Positions 1 to 7,737 of a stretch of 48,890 bases of DNA are shown piece after piece. This stretch comes from Opitutia bacterium UBA6410 (GTDB lineage: Bacteria > Verrucomicrobiota > Verrucomicrobiia > Opitutales > Intestinicryptomonadaceae): positions 1,466-50,355 of the forward strand of contig DJPO01000117.1 of the NCBI GenBank assembly GCA_002437405.1, in the 5' to 3' direction. A program made the translations under genes and the position numbers. Position 1 is the first letter of the stretch, and every line of letters begins with the position of its first letter. The notes beneath the pieces are model-generated. The model was not told the DNA's origin. It worked only from the letters and a program-made list of their open reading frames with translations, and searched no databases.

Positions 1-22
1 GATGTCAAGCTTATTTTTATAA

Positions 23-63
23 AAAACAAAAAAACTTTGCCCGAGTTTTTCGGACAAAGTTTT
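23..63 (-). terminator. Rho-independent terminator after hisC
   Basis: An inverted repeat pairs AAAACTTTG (31-39) with CAAAGTTTT (55-63), with an inner CCGA/TCGG pair. Read on the minus strand it is followed by a long T-rich run (complement of the A-rich stretch at 23-33). It sits about 40 bases past the hisC stop, so it ends that transcript. This is seen directly in sequence. Confidence 0.8.
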
Positions 64-104
64 GCGCGGAAAAATTTTCGATTTTCGGCGGGTAGGGTGC
101 GCGG

Positions 105-1190
105 CTATTTGCGCGCCAGTTCCGCGATGCAGCGTTCGTTCTGCTCGGGCTTGCCTATCGTGATCCGCAGCCAGTCGGGGAGTCCGTAGCCGACGTTCGG
201 GCGGACGATTACGCCGCGCTTTTGCATTTCGACGAACTTCTGGGTTGCGTTTTCGACTTTCACCATGACGAAATTCGCGCCGTCGGAGAAGTATTCGAGC
301 CCCATTTCTTGGAACGCCTTTTCGAACTGTTTTCTGCCTGCGTCGTTGACTTCGCGGCTGCGCTTTACGAAGTCGTCGTCGTCCAGCGCCGCCAGTGCCG
401 CGACCTGCGCGAGGGAGTTGACGTTGAAGGGTTCGCGCACTCTGTTGATGTAGCCCGCCAGCTCTTCCGACGAGTAGGAGTAGCCGATTCTAAGCCCCGC
501 CAGACCGTAGATTTTCGAGAACGTCCTAAGGCAGATTACGTTGCGGCCTTCGGCGATGAGATTGCGCAAATCCACGGGGTTTTGCTGGTATTCGGTATAG
601 GCTTCGTCATAGCAGAAGACGACGTGTTCGGGCAGCGAGCGCACGAAGTTTTCGACTTCCGACTGCGGCACGACGCAACCCGTCGGGTTGTTGGGGTTGG
701 TCATGAAGACGATTTTCGTCTTGTCGGTCACCGCGTCGCGCATTGCGTCGAGGTCGTACTTGAGGTTCGGCATGGGCACGCTTTTGCAGACGCCGCCCAT
801 GAAAATCGTCGCCAATTTATATACTATAAAGGACTGCGCCCCGAAGACCGTTTCGTCGCCGTCGCCTACAAAGCACTGGGCGATGAATTCGAGTATTTCG
901 TTCGAGCCGTTGCCGAACGCGAACTGCGCGGGGGTAAGCCCCCACTTTTTCGAGAGCTTTTGGCGGAGCTCAAAGCAGCCGCCGTCGGGGTACAAATTGA
1001 GGTGTCCGAGGTTGTTTTTGACCGCCTCGACCGCTTTCGGGGACGCCCCGAGCGGGTTTTCGTTGGACGCCATTTTCAAAATTCCGTCGGGGTCAAGCCC
1101 GAACTCGCGCGCGACGTATTCAATCGGTTTGCCCGTTTCGTACACGGGAAGATTTGTTATTTGTTTCTTTACTATTTTGTCGAGTTTCAT
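105..1190 (-). CDS. hisC: Histidinol-phosphate aminotransferase
   Basis: PLP-dependent fold-type I aminotransferase of 361 residues, the usual length for HisC. It should convert imidazole-acetol phosphate plus glutamate to histidinol phosphate in cytosolic histidine synthesis. Visible motifs are the substrate loop SNENPLG near residue 42, NPNNPTG near 167, YDEAY near 194, and the Schiff-base lysine K226 in TFSKIYGLAGLRIGY, with a C-terminal RITIG arginine. The start is ATG at 1190, preceded by no clear Shine-Dalgarno. No other his gene lies nearby, so it is an isolated gene, divergent from the next one across 76 bases. Some HisC-like enzymes also act on aromatic amino acids, so that side activity is possible. 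Confidence 0.9.
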   Translation of the reverse strand: MKLDKIVKKQITNLPVYETGKPIEYVAREFGLDPDGILKMASNENPLGASPKAVEAVKNNLGHLNLYPDGGCFELRQKLSKKWGLTPAQFAFGNGSNEILEFIAQCFVGDGDETVFGAQSFIVYKLATIFMGGVCKSVPMPNLKYDLDAMRDAVTDKTKIVFMTNPNNPTGCVVPQSEVENFVRSLPEHVVFCYDEAYTEYQQNPVDLRNLIAEGRNVICLRTFSKIYGLAGLRIGYSYSSEELAGYINRVREPFNVNSLAQVAALAALDDDDFVKRSREVNDAGRKQFEKAFQEMGLEYFSDGANFVMVKVENATQKFVEMQKRGVIVRPNVGYGLPDWLRITIGKPEQNERCIAELARK

Positions 1191-1266
1191 AATCTGTACC
1201 TAATTAAAGAAACGCCGATTATTTCACAAAGTCGGCTTAATGCAAGCGAAGAACTCTTTTTTTATT

Positions 1267-2199
1267 ATGCTTATTTATTGCACAGGAGCTACCGGATTGG
1301 TCGGCTATAATTTCGTGAAGTCCGCCGCCGCCGAGGGGCACAAAGTCATCGCCGTATGCGGCAGCCGCGAGCTTCCTCCGATGGAAAACGTGCAGGTCGT
1401 CCACTGCGATTTGCTCGACGAAAACGCCGTCCAGCGCGCCGTTTTGGACTCGTTCCCCGACGCCGTCGTAAACTGTGCGGCGATTTCCAGCCCCGTCGAT
1501 GTCGACGCCAACCCGACGCTCGCCGAAAAAATGAACACCGCCTTGCCCGAGACTTTGGCGAAGCTCGCCAACCACGTGGGCGCGCGGTTTATCCACCTTT
1601 CGACGGATATGGTTTTCGACGGCACTGCCGCACCCTACAAAAACACCGATGTCCCGATGCCGTGCACGCTCTACGGAACGACGAAGTTGATGGCGGAAAA
1701 AAAGGTGCTCAAGGCGGCGGCTCCTACGAGCGTGGTTTTGCGCTTAAGCCACGTTAGCGGCAACAGCTTCACGACCCGCCGCTCGCTCCACGAAAAGCTT
1801 TTGCGCCGCTGGGCTGCGGGCGAAAAGACCGCCTGCCGCACCGACGAAATAAAATGCCCGCTCTCGGCGGGAAGGCTCGGGGACTTGCTCGTCGAGCTTT
1901 GCGAACGTCCGAATCTTTCGGGCATCTACCACTACGCGGGGCTCGAGCCGATAAGCCGCTACGATATGGCGCGGAGAATCGCCGAGCACTTCGGGCTTTC
2001 GGCGGAGGAGTTCGTCGAGCCCGTCGTCGGCGACCGCCCGATGGATTTGACGCTCGATATGTCGTGTCTGGCGCGGTTTGTCAAGACGCGCTCGTGCATG
2101 TTCGGCGAACTTTTGGACGAAATGCAGCTGCCCGCCGACTTGGCGGACTGGCTGAAACGCAAAACGGGGAAAGTGCCCGTCAAGCGTTTCAAGCTCTGA
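1267..2199 (+). CDS. RmlD-like NAD(P)-dependent sugar-nucleotide reductase/epimerase
   Basis: An extended short-chain dehydrogenase of 310 residues resembling dTDP-4-dehydrorhamnose reductase (RmlD_sub_bind family). The Rossmann motif GATGLVG lies at residues 5-11, STDMVFDG near 112, and the catalytic pair Y136/K140 in YGTTK. ATG 1267 is preferred over the upstream in-frame codon at 1240, because it places the glycine motif right at the N-terminus as in the family. No rmlA, rmlB or rmlC is adjacent, so the exact substrate is open; it may reduce a nucleotide sugar for surface polysaccharide. The next gene begins 3 bases after the stop, suggesting co-transcription. Confidence 0.75.
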   Translation: MLIYCTGATGLVGYNFVKSAAAEGHKVIAVCGSRELPPMENVQVVHCDLLDENAVQRAVLDSFPDAVVNCAAISSPVDVDANPTLAEKMNTALPETLAKLANHVGARFIHLSTDMVFDGTAAPYKNTDVPMPCTLYGTTKLMAEKKVLKAAAPTSVVLRLSHVSGNSFTTRRSLHEKLLRRWAAGEKTACRTDEIKCPLSAGRLGDLLVELCERPNLSGIYHYAGLEPISRYDMARRIAEHFGLSAEEFVEPVVGDRPMDLTLDMSCLARFVKTRSCMFGELLDEMQLPADLADWLKRKTGKVPVKRFKL

Positions 2200-2202
2200 T
2201 TT

Positions 2203-3264
2203 ATGCGCGGGGTTTTTTCGCTTTTTCTCTTCGCGTTTTCCGCCTGCGTTTGTTGTGCGACGGGGGCGGCGGGCGCGTTTTTCGACGGATCGGATTCGGC
2301 GCGCAGGCGGCTTAAATTGCTGGAGGACACTTTTGCCGTTTCGCTCGCGGCGGAAAAAATTCCGTACGGTGTGGTTTGCATTGCCGAAAACGGAAAAGTT
2401 GTCGCCGCGCGGGTTGTCGGGATTCCCGAAGTCGAAAACGGTGCGGAACTGAAAAAACTCGCCGAAAAAAAATCGCTTCCGCTGGGCGAAACTTCTCTGG
2501 CGGCGGTGTCCTTCGGCGCGGCGAAAATGGCGGAGGCTGGGAGGCTCGACTTGGATTGGCGTGTCTCGGACAGATTTTCCCGATACACGCCGCCGTCGGG
2601 AACGGAAAAGTACGCGACTTTCCGCAATATGCTCGATATGCGCGCGGGAGTCGCCGCCGACGTTGCGGGCGCGGCGCAAAAGTGCTCCGAAGTATACGAA
2701 CTTTTCGGGCTAATCGCCCAGAGCTTCCCGACGGGAGGGCAGGGCGGCAGGGGCGTCTATTCGCCGATGTGCGCGGCGGCGGTCGGGTACGCGCTCGGGT
2801 ACGAGTCCGACAAATCTATAAAAAATCCGAAGAAGGCGTTCGCCGCATTTATGAAGCGTTATTTTTTTGCGGAAATCGGAGTCGGCGAACCGAAATACAG
2901 GGCGTTCGATTCGGCGCTTTTCCCCGCATACGCCGTCGCACTGACGCCCGCGGAGTGCGCGGCGTGGCTTGCGGCGGAGTCTTCGGTTGCGGCGGGTTCG
3001 GCGGTCTTCGACAGACGCGTCCCGACGGGCGGGTCGCGGTTTGCGGCGGGGTGGACTGAGTCGCCGCGCGGGGGGCTTGCGGCGCAAACGGCGGCGGCTT
3101 TTTACGGCGGCTGCGCTTCGGAAGTGGCGGTATTTCCGTCGTGCAATGTGGCGGCGGCGTTTTTTGCGGTTTCGGGCAATTCGGGCGGCGCGCGCGGTGC
3201 GAAAGCCGCGGCGGTCTGCCGCAAGATGTCGGATTTGCTCGGGGAAATGCTTGCAAACCGATAG
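2203..3264 (+). CDS. Secreted serine-hydrolase (beta-lactamase-like) protein, probably inactive
   Basis: A 353-residue protein with an N-terminal signal peptide (hydrophobic residues 4-24, Cys/Ala-rich). Its layout echoes class C beta-lactamase/DD-peptidase relatives: a helix ending in AGRLDLDWRVSDRF, then NMLDMRAGV in place of LLTHTSG, then YSP in place of YSN, and a C-terminal strand region after YGG. The Ser-x-x-Lys nucleophile motif expected about 20 residues before LDLD is absent (ETSL stands there). By family knowledge that should abolish hydrolysis, so a binding or scaffold role is more likely. The family assignment is by eye and only moderately sure. Confidence 0.55.
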   Translation: MRGVFSLFLFAFSACVCCATGAAGAFFDGSDSARRRLKLLEDTFAVSLAAEKIPYGVVCIAENGKVVAARVVGIPEVENGAELKKLAEKKSLPLGETSLAAVSFGAAKMAEAGRLDLDWRVSDRFSRYTPPSGTEKYATFRNMLDMRAGVAADVAGAAQKCSEVYELFGLIAQSFPTGGQGGRGVYSPMCAAAVGYALGYESDKSIKNPKKAFAAFMKRYFFAEIGVGEPKYRAFDSALFPAYAVALTPAECAAWLAAESSVAAGSAVFDRRVPTGGSRFAAGWTESPRGGLAAQTAAAFYGGCASEVAVFPSCNVAAAFFAVSGNSGGARGAKAAAVCRKMSDLLGEMLANR

Positions 3265-3289
3265 AAAAAATATTTATTAAAGAACATAT

Positions 3290-4195
3290 ATGAATTTCGG
3301 AAAAATTTTGCCGTTTGTTGCGGCGGTTTTGGCGTTCGCAAACGCGTTTTGCGACACCAAGTTTGCGTTCGTCGCCCACTCCCGCGATTGCCGCGAATGC
3401 ACGGCGGTTTTCAACGGCGTGCGCGACGCCTTGTCGGAACTTTCGAAAAAATACGCCCAGACGCTCTCGGCGGACTTTATCGCGGCGGGCGCAGGCTCGA
3501 AATCCGACGCGCTCGCCAAAGCCCATATGGCGGGATACGCGGGCGCGGTTGTCGTCGCGTCCCCCGATTCCGACAAGTCAACCGCCAAGTTCGACGCAAA
3601 AAATTTCCCCGTTGCGGCGGTAGGTTTCGACAACAAAAACGCTTTCTATTTTTGCGCAACCGATACGGGCGCGGCGTTTGCGGCAATCAAGCGCGAAATC
3701 AAACGTCTGTCGGGGAGTTCGAAGCCAGAGATTTTCACATACGTCCCCGCCGCCGTAAACCTGAATTGCCCGCTCGAATTCCCCTCGTTTGCCGCGGACT
3801 TTGCGAAGCTCAGGCGCACCGAGAAAATCGGGTTTTATTCCGACTACGCCGCGAAAAACGCCGACGCGATACGCAGGCGCGACGACTTCGGCGAAATCTT
3901 CGCGGGGGTGTCGATGCTGGCGAATATGGCGGCAATAGCGGAGGATTCGGACAGGGCTTTTGCGTTGTGTCTCGGCTCGATTCCGCAGCTCGAATTTTAT
4001 CTGAAAAGCGGGCAAATCGACGCCTGCATTTACGACGATTTCTACGGCTGGGGCTATTTCGCCGCGAGGGCGTTGGCGGAAAAAGCGCTCGAGGGAATTT
4101 CCCCGAAAAAGCGCGAATATTTTGTAAAGCCCGCCGTCGCAACAAAGGAAAATCCGAACCTGCTGGGCTCGGATTGGGCCAAGTGGGGGCGTTGA
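3290..4195 (+). CDS. Periplasmic-binding-protein-like secreted protein
   Basis: A 301-residue protein with a signal peptide (hydrophobic run at residues 6-19, ending ANAFC). The mature part has the rhythm of a type I periplasmic binding fold: a first strand KFAFVAH, a helix with repeated Ala, GYAGAVVVASPDS near 85-97, and later IGFYSDY and DACIYDDFYGWGYFAARAL near the C-terminus. Such proteins bind sugars or other small ligands for ABC transporters or sensors. No permease or ATPase gene is adjacent, so partner and ligand are unknown. It starts 25 bases after the preceding gene and probably shares its transcript. Confidence 0.5.
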   Translation: MNFGKILPFVAAVLAFANAFCDTKFAFVAHSRDCRECTAVFNGVRDALSELSKKYAQTLSADFIAAGAGSKSDALAKAHMAGYAGAVVVASPDSDKSTAKFDAKNFPVAAVGFDNKNAFYFCATDTGAAFAAIKREIKRLSGSSKPEIFTYVPAAVNLNCPLEFPSFAADFAKLRRTEKIGFYSDYAAKNADAIRRRDDFGEIFAGVSMLANMAAIAEDSDRAFALCLGSIPQLEFYLKSGQIDACIYDDFYGWGYFAARALAEKALEGISPKKREYFVKPAVATKENPNLLGSDWAKWGR

Positions 4196-4205
4196 TTCCC
4201 CCGCG

Positions 4206-4220
4206 CCGCCCGACGGGCGG
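4206..4220 (+). terminator. GC-rich hairpin after the binding-protein gene
   Basis: CCGCCC and GGGCGG pair around a three-base loop, about 10 bases past the stop at 4195. It is followed by a G/T-mixed sequence instead of a U tract, so it is at best a weak or Rho-assisted 3' end. Confidence 0.35.
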
Positions 4221-4313
4221 GTTGCGGTGTCGTTCGGTGCGGATTGCTTGGAGAGTTGCGCGGTTTTCTTCGGGGTTCGCGATTGAGTACGAACAGGTTT
4301 GCTTGGGAAGTGG

Positions 4314-4339
4314 AGAAAAAAATCCGCGCCCCTTTGCGG
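4314..4339 (-). terminator. Probable terminator of the moxR-bat-gmk operon
   Basis: On the minus strand, directly past the methyltransferase stop, a short CCGC/GCGG hairpin (4324-4327 with 4336-4339) is followed by a run of seven or more T (complement of 4314-4322). The stem is only 4 bp, so strength is uncertain. Confidence 0.5.
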
Positions 4340-4342
4340 CGG

Positions 4343-5023
4343 CTATTTTACGGCGCAGATTACGGCGAAGTCGAGGTGCTCGAACACGCATTCCGCCTTT
4401 GAAAATCCCGCTTCGAGTAGCCAATTTATGTTGTCTTCGACTGTCGCGCAGCGGTCGAGTTTCAGCCTTTCCCGCGCGGTTTCGGCTTCGGCGGGAAAGA
4501 TAAAATGTTCGCGTATGATGCGCTCGCGGTCGGCGGCGTTGGCGGCGATTTCTTCGGGAGTTTTGCCGAGAATCTGCTCGGCGTTTACGAAAACTCCGCC
4601 GTCTTCGAGGCTGCCGCGGATTTTCGCGAAGAGCTTTTTCTTGTCGTCGTTTTCGATGTGGTGGATTGCCAGCGCGGAGCAGATAACGTCGTATTTGCCC
4701 GAAAACGAAAAGAAGTCGCCCTCGATAAACTGTGCGTTTTTTATTCCCGAAAACCGCTGCCTTGCAATTTCAAGCATTTTCGGAGAGAGGTCGAGAAGCG
4801 CGACGGACGGGTTGCGGTCGACGAACGCCGAGTAGGCGTATTGGGTCATAAGTCCAGTGCCCGCGCCCAAATCGAGTATTTTGATGTTTTGGCGGGAAGG
4901 GGGTAGGTTTTCTCTCAACGCGCGTGCGGCGGATTCGTAAAAAGCGTCGAAGCACGGAATGAGGAAGCGGCGTTGGTTGTCGTATTTTTGCGAAATCAAA
5001 TCGAACTGCCCGACGACGCTCAT
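4343..5023 (-). CDS. Class I SAM-dependent methyltransferase
   Basis: A 226-residue cytosolic protein with a classic Rossmann-type methyltransferase core. Motif I is LDLGAGTG near residues 51-58, the acidic end of strand 2 is LLDLSPKML, motif III surrounds EGDFFSF, and motif IV is ALAIHHIEN. The post-core VPAEAETARERLK-like segment and length resemble UbiE/CmoA-type enzymes, but nothing fixes the substrate. Its ATG overlaps the gmk stop by 4 bases (5020-5023), implying translational coupling as the last gene of the operon. Confidence 0.75.
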   Translation of the reverse strand: MSVVGQFDLISQKYDNQRRFLIPCFDAFYESAARALRENLPPSRQNIKILDLGAGTGLMTQYAYSAFVDRNPSVALLDLSPKMLEIARQRFSGIKNAQFIEGDFFSFSGKYDVICSALAIHHIENDDKKKLFAKIRGSLEDGGVFVNAEQILGKTPEEIAANAADRERIIREHFIFPAEAETARERLKLDRCATVEDNINWLLEAGFSKAECVFEHLDFAVICAVK

Positions 5024-5604
5024 TTTTTCTTCGCCTCCAGATAGATTTCCCGCAGTGCGCGGTAGTCGTCGTCCCGCGTTTTGGAGTCGATTTTTTTGTC
5101 GAAATTGTCAGCCGCCGCGTATTCGGAAATCGCGGTTTGCAGGCGGCGTTCGATTTCCGCGTCCGACTCCGTCGCGCGCCCGACGAGCCGCTTGCGCAGT
5201 TCGTCAACCGACGCGGGGGCGATGAACACGAATGTCGTTTTGTCGCCTATCGACTTGTCGGCGGCGGCGATTTTCCGCCAAGTCGCCGCGCCCTGCACGT
5301 CGATAATCAAAATCAGGTCGTCGCCCTTTTCGAGGGCTTCGTAGACCGCCTTTTTCGACGTCCCGTAGTAGCGGTCGTGAACTTTGGCGTATTCAAAAAA
5401 GTCGCCGTTTTCGATTCCCTTGAGAAAATTTTCGGGCGTGAGGAAGTGGTAGTCAATACCGTCCTTTTCCGCTCCGCGCGGCGGGCGCGAGGTCGAGGTC
5501 ACGACCCTCTTGATTTGCGGAAATTCCGACATCAGTCTTTCCGAAACCGTGTTCTTCCCGCTACCCGCAGGGCCGCTGATAATAAGCATTACGGAGTTTT
5601 TCAT
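5020..5604 (-). CDS. gmk: Guanylate kinase
   Basis: A 194-residue enzyme that phosphorylates GMP to GDP. The P-loop is GPAGSGKNT near residues 11-19; the GMP-binding segment includes TSTSRPPRGAEKDGIDYHF near 37-55 and EYAKVHDRYYGTSK near 72-85, and the lid carries RLVGRATESDAEIERRL. An asparagine follows the P-loop lysine where most guanylate kinases have Ser, Thr or Gly. It lies 9 bases after the upstream membrane-protein gene and overlaps the methyltransferase by 4 bases, so an essential nucleotide kinase rides on the tail of the Bat operon. Confidence 0.92.
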   Translation of the reverse strand: MKNSVMLIISGPAGSGKNTVSERLMSEFPQIKRVVTSTSRPPRGAEKDGIDYHFLTPENFLKGIENGDFFEYAKVHDRYYGTSKKAVYEALEKGDDLILIIDVQGAATWRKIAAADKSIGDKTTFVFIAPASVDELRKRLVGRATESDAEIERRLQTAISEYAAADNFDKKIDSKTRDDDYRALREIYLEAKKK

Positions 5605-5613
5605 ATGCGTCTA

Positions 5614-6144
5614 TCAATAGAAAATTGTCGCGGCAAACAGGGAGGCGCCGAGCAAAAACAGCATGGCGGCAAAGCATACCGTGCGTTCCCTTTTCGCGTA
5701 GAGAAATTCGAGGAAGTCGCGCAGTCTGTACGGCAGCGCGCCCAGATAGAGGCTCGCCAAGACTATCGCGTACGAAATTACGACGAGCACGAGCCGCGCG
5801 GCGGGTTCCTGCATAAAAGCCGAGTCCAGAAATTCGCGCGAGAGCAGCAAGCCAAGTATCGCCGCGCCGCGCACGGAGAGGAAGTCGTCGAGGTATTTGA
5901 ACGCGAGCAATCCAGCCGCCCCGAAAATCGCAATTAGATATATTTTAAATTCGCCGAAATCGGCTTCCGTGAGCTTCGACAAAATGTACAAAAACCACAG
6001 TCCGCCGCCGCCGAAAGTGATTACCGCCGCCTTTTTGCTCCTGAGGAATCCGAAGAGCGCGGGTTTGCACTTGGGCAGAAAAAACATCGCCGACAGGGCA
6101 AGCAAAATTGCCCCCAAAAGATATGTGGACTGGAAAAGTGTCAT
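5614..6144 (-). CDS. Multi-pass membrane protein, unknown function
   Basis: A 176-residue hydrophobic protein from ATG 6144; an upstream in-frame TTG at 6180 would add 12 residues. At least five membrane segments can be seen: an N-terminal LLGAILLALSAMFFL, one around VITFGGGGLWFLYIL, IYLIAIFGAAGLLAF, a segment ending in YAIVLASLYLGALPY, and a C-terminal AAMLFLLGASLFAATIF. No charged catalytic motif stands out. I do not recognise the family. Its position between the thioesterase and gmk suggests co-transcription with the envelope-related Bat genes. Confidence 0.65.
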   Translation of the reverse strand: MTLFQSTYLLGAILLALSAMFFLPKCKPALFGFLRSKKAAVITFGGGGLWFLYILSKLTEADFGEFKIYLIAIFGAAGLLAFKYLDDFLSVRGAAILGLLLSREFLDSAFMQEPAARLVLVVISYAIVLASLYLGALPYRLRDFLEFLYAKRERTVCFAAMLFLLGASLFAATIFY

Positions 6145-6216
6145 ATAAAAAAACAATGCCACGCGGATTGCAGGAATCAAGACAATACTGCCGCCGCGGG
6201 GCGGGCGGGGCGCGGT

Positions 6217-6945
6217 TTATTTCCAGCGTATGTTGACGCGCGCACACTCGTGCCCCGTCGATTGGGCGCGAATCGAGTGAGCCGAAACGCCGTCGCGTAC
6301 TTCGCAAAATGAAAGTACCTGCGCGTGCGGGCGAACCTCCTCAAGAAAATTCACGGCAAACCCCGCGGGCGCGGCGGCGGGCATATCGGGGAGGGCGTCG
6401 AGCGCCCATTCCATATAGACGGCGTTGTTGACGTGCCCGTTTAAGTCGATGTCGCAAATGCCCGCGTTGCATGCGACGGCGTTCGGGGCGTCGGGCGAGG
6501 GGGCGGCGGGACGCTCGGAGAAGTCGTAGTCGAAAGCGTATTTACCCGCAATCCGCGCGAAGTCGTCGATTCTGTCGGTTCGGGCGAGCCTGCGCTTGTC
6601 GAAGTCGAAGAGCAGCCACTGCGAGCGCGCCTTGAAGAGCGGTTCGCCGCTGTTTAGGTCGCGCGCTGTAAATTCGCGGTACGTCGCAATCCTGTCCTTG
6701 TCCGACGCCCACGTTTCGATTTCGACCCTGTCGCCCCATCGGGGCAGCTTTTCGATTTCCGCCGCGATTTTCGACAAAGCCCAGCCGAGCCCCTGCGGGC
6801 GGAGCGTGTCGAAGTCCACTTTGAGGATTTCGGCGTGCTCGGTCGCGATTTCCTGAAGCATTTGCAGGAGCGCAGGGAGTTTTAATTTTCCGTCCGCGCC
6901 GGCGTCGGATACTCTGACTTTGTAGTTTGCGGTATGGGTCTGCAT
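6217..6945 (-). CDS. Acyl-ACP thioesterase (FatA/FatB-like, double hotdog)
   Basis: A 242-residue cytosolic protein with two tandem hotdog domains, the layout of bacterial acyl-ACP thioesterases. The first hotdog contains LPALLQMLQEIATEHAE and the strand after WALSKIAAEIEKLPRWGD; the second contains the signature DLNGHVNNAVYMEWALD near residues 165-181, whose Asn/His residues match the catalytic region of plant FatA/FatB. It should release free fatty acids from acyl-ACP. ATG 6945 is preferred over the upstream 6975 start, since MQTHTANYKVRVSD matches the family N-terminus. It follows batE by 39 bases. Confidence 0.8.
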   Translation of the reverse strand: MQTHTANYKVRVSDAGADGKLKLPALLQMLQEIATEHAEILKVDFDTLRPQGLGWALSKIAAEIEKLPRWGDRVEIETWASDKDRIATYREFTARDLNSGEPLFKARSQWLLFDFDKRRLARTDRIDDFARIAGKYAFDYDFSERPAAPSPDAPNAVACNAGICDIDLNGHVNNAVYMEWALDALPDMPAAAPAGFAVNFLEEVRPHAQVLSFCEVRDGVSAHSIRAQSTGHECARVNIRWK

Positions 6946-6984
6946 TCGGATAAATCTACGGCGCGCCTCGACCAATGCAAGCGA

Positions 6985-7737
6985 TTATTCGCCGATTTGC
7001 GAAACGTCCGCCGCGTCAATCCAGCCCGCGCGCGAGCCCCCGATTTCCGCGAAGACATATCCGCCGAGCCGCTTTTTTACCGCCACTGTTTTGCCTTCCG
7101 AAAGACGCGTTTCAATCGGCGCATTCGGGGCGGGGGAGAGTTTTACGGGTGCGTCCTGTTTGACGATGACTGCGATTGCCCCGAAGTTCGACCATTTTTT
7201 TATCCCGAACCCTCCGACTGCCGTCGCGGCGGCGGCAGTCAACGCCAGAAAGAATACCGCCTTGCCGCCCTTGCCGTAGAGCGGCGGGACGATTGCAAGC
7301 AGTATGAAAATCCAGAAACAGGTGATGGTTACGGCAATCCACTCGCTTTGGGATAGCTCGAAAAACGGGGAGTCGGTGTCGGGCGCGGCGATGGAAAATT
7401 CTCTCGAGAGCGCGGACAGATTCGCGGACGCCTCGCGCATTCTCGGGGCGATTGCGAGCGTTTTTAGGTAGTCCGCCAGCGCCTTTGCGGGCGCGTTGTT
7501 TTTGACGTTCGCATTTGCGCGGTTGAAGTACAGCTCGGCGGATTTCAGCCCGAGCTTTTCGGCGTCCGAATAGTTGCGCTCGGCTTTTGCGAAGTCGCCC
7601 GCCTTGTAGGCGTTGTTGCCGAGCATAAAGTATTCCTCCGCCGTCTGCGCGGGCGCGGCAACGGCGAACGCGAATTGCGTGGCGGCGAGGGCGGCTGCAA
7701 TCTTCAGGGCGTTAAAGATTTTTTGCATATTTTTCAT
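6985..7737 (-). CDS. batE: BatE-like TPR/SH3 membrane protein
   Basis: A 250-residue envelope protein: signal peptide (about 1-31), two to three TPR units (about 35-110, with GNNAYKAGDFAKAERNYSDA and ELYFNRANANVKNN), two membrane helices (about 138-182), and a C-terminal bacterial SH3 domain with LSPAPNAPIETRLSEG and AGWIDAADV. This is the BatE architecture known from Bacteroides and Leptospira Bat operons. The reading frame overlaps the end of batD by 26 bases; a second ATG at 7728 would shorten the overlap to 17. It probably acts with BatA/B/D as a periplasm-facing scaffold. Confidence 0.82.
   Translation of the reverse strand: MKNMQKIFNALKIAAALAATQFAFAVAAPAQTAEEYFMLGNNAYKAGDFAKAERNYSDAEKLGLKSAELYFNRANANVKNNAPAKALADYLKTLAIAPRMREASANLSALSREFSIAAPDTDSPFFELSQSEWIAVTITCFWIFILLAIVPPLYGKGGKAVFFLALTAAAATAVGGFGIKKWSNFGAIAVIVKQDAPVKLSPAPNAPIETRLSEGKTVAVKKRLGGYVFAEIGGSRAGWIDAADVSQIGE

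Noticed and set aside
222..1310. 362-codon plus-strand frame opposite hisC
   Set aside because: It is an antisense shadow produced by GC-biased third positions; the composition is Arg/Phe/Val-rich with no domain, while hisC is unmistakable on the other strand.
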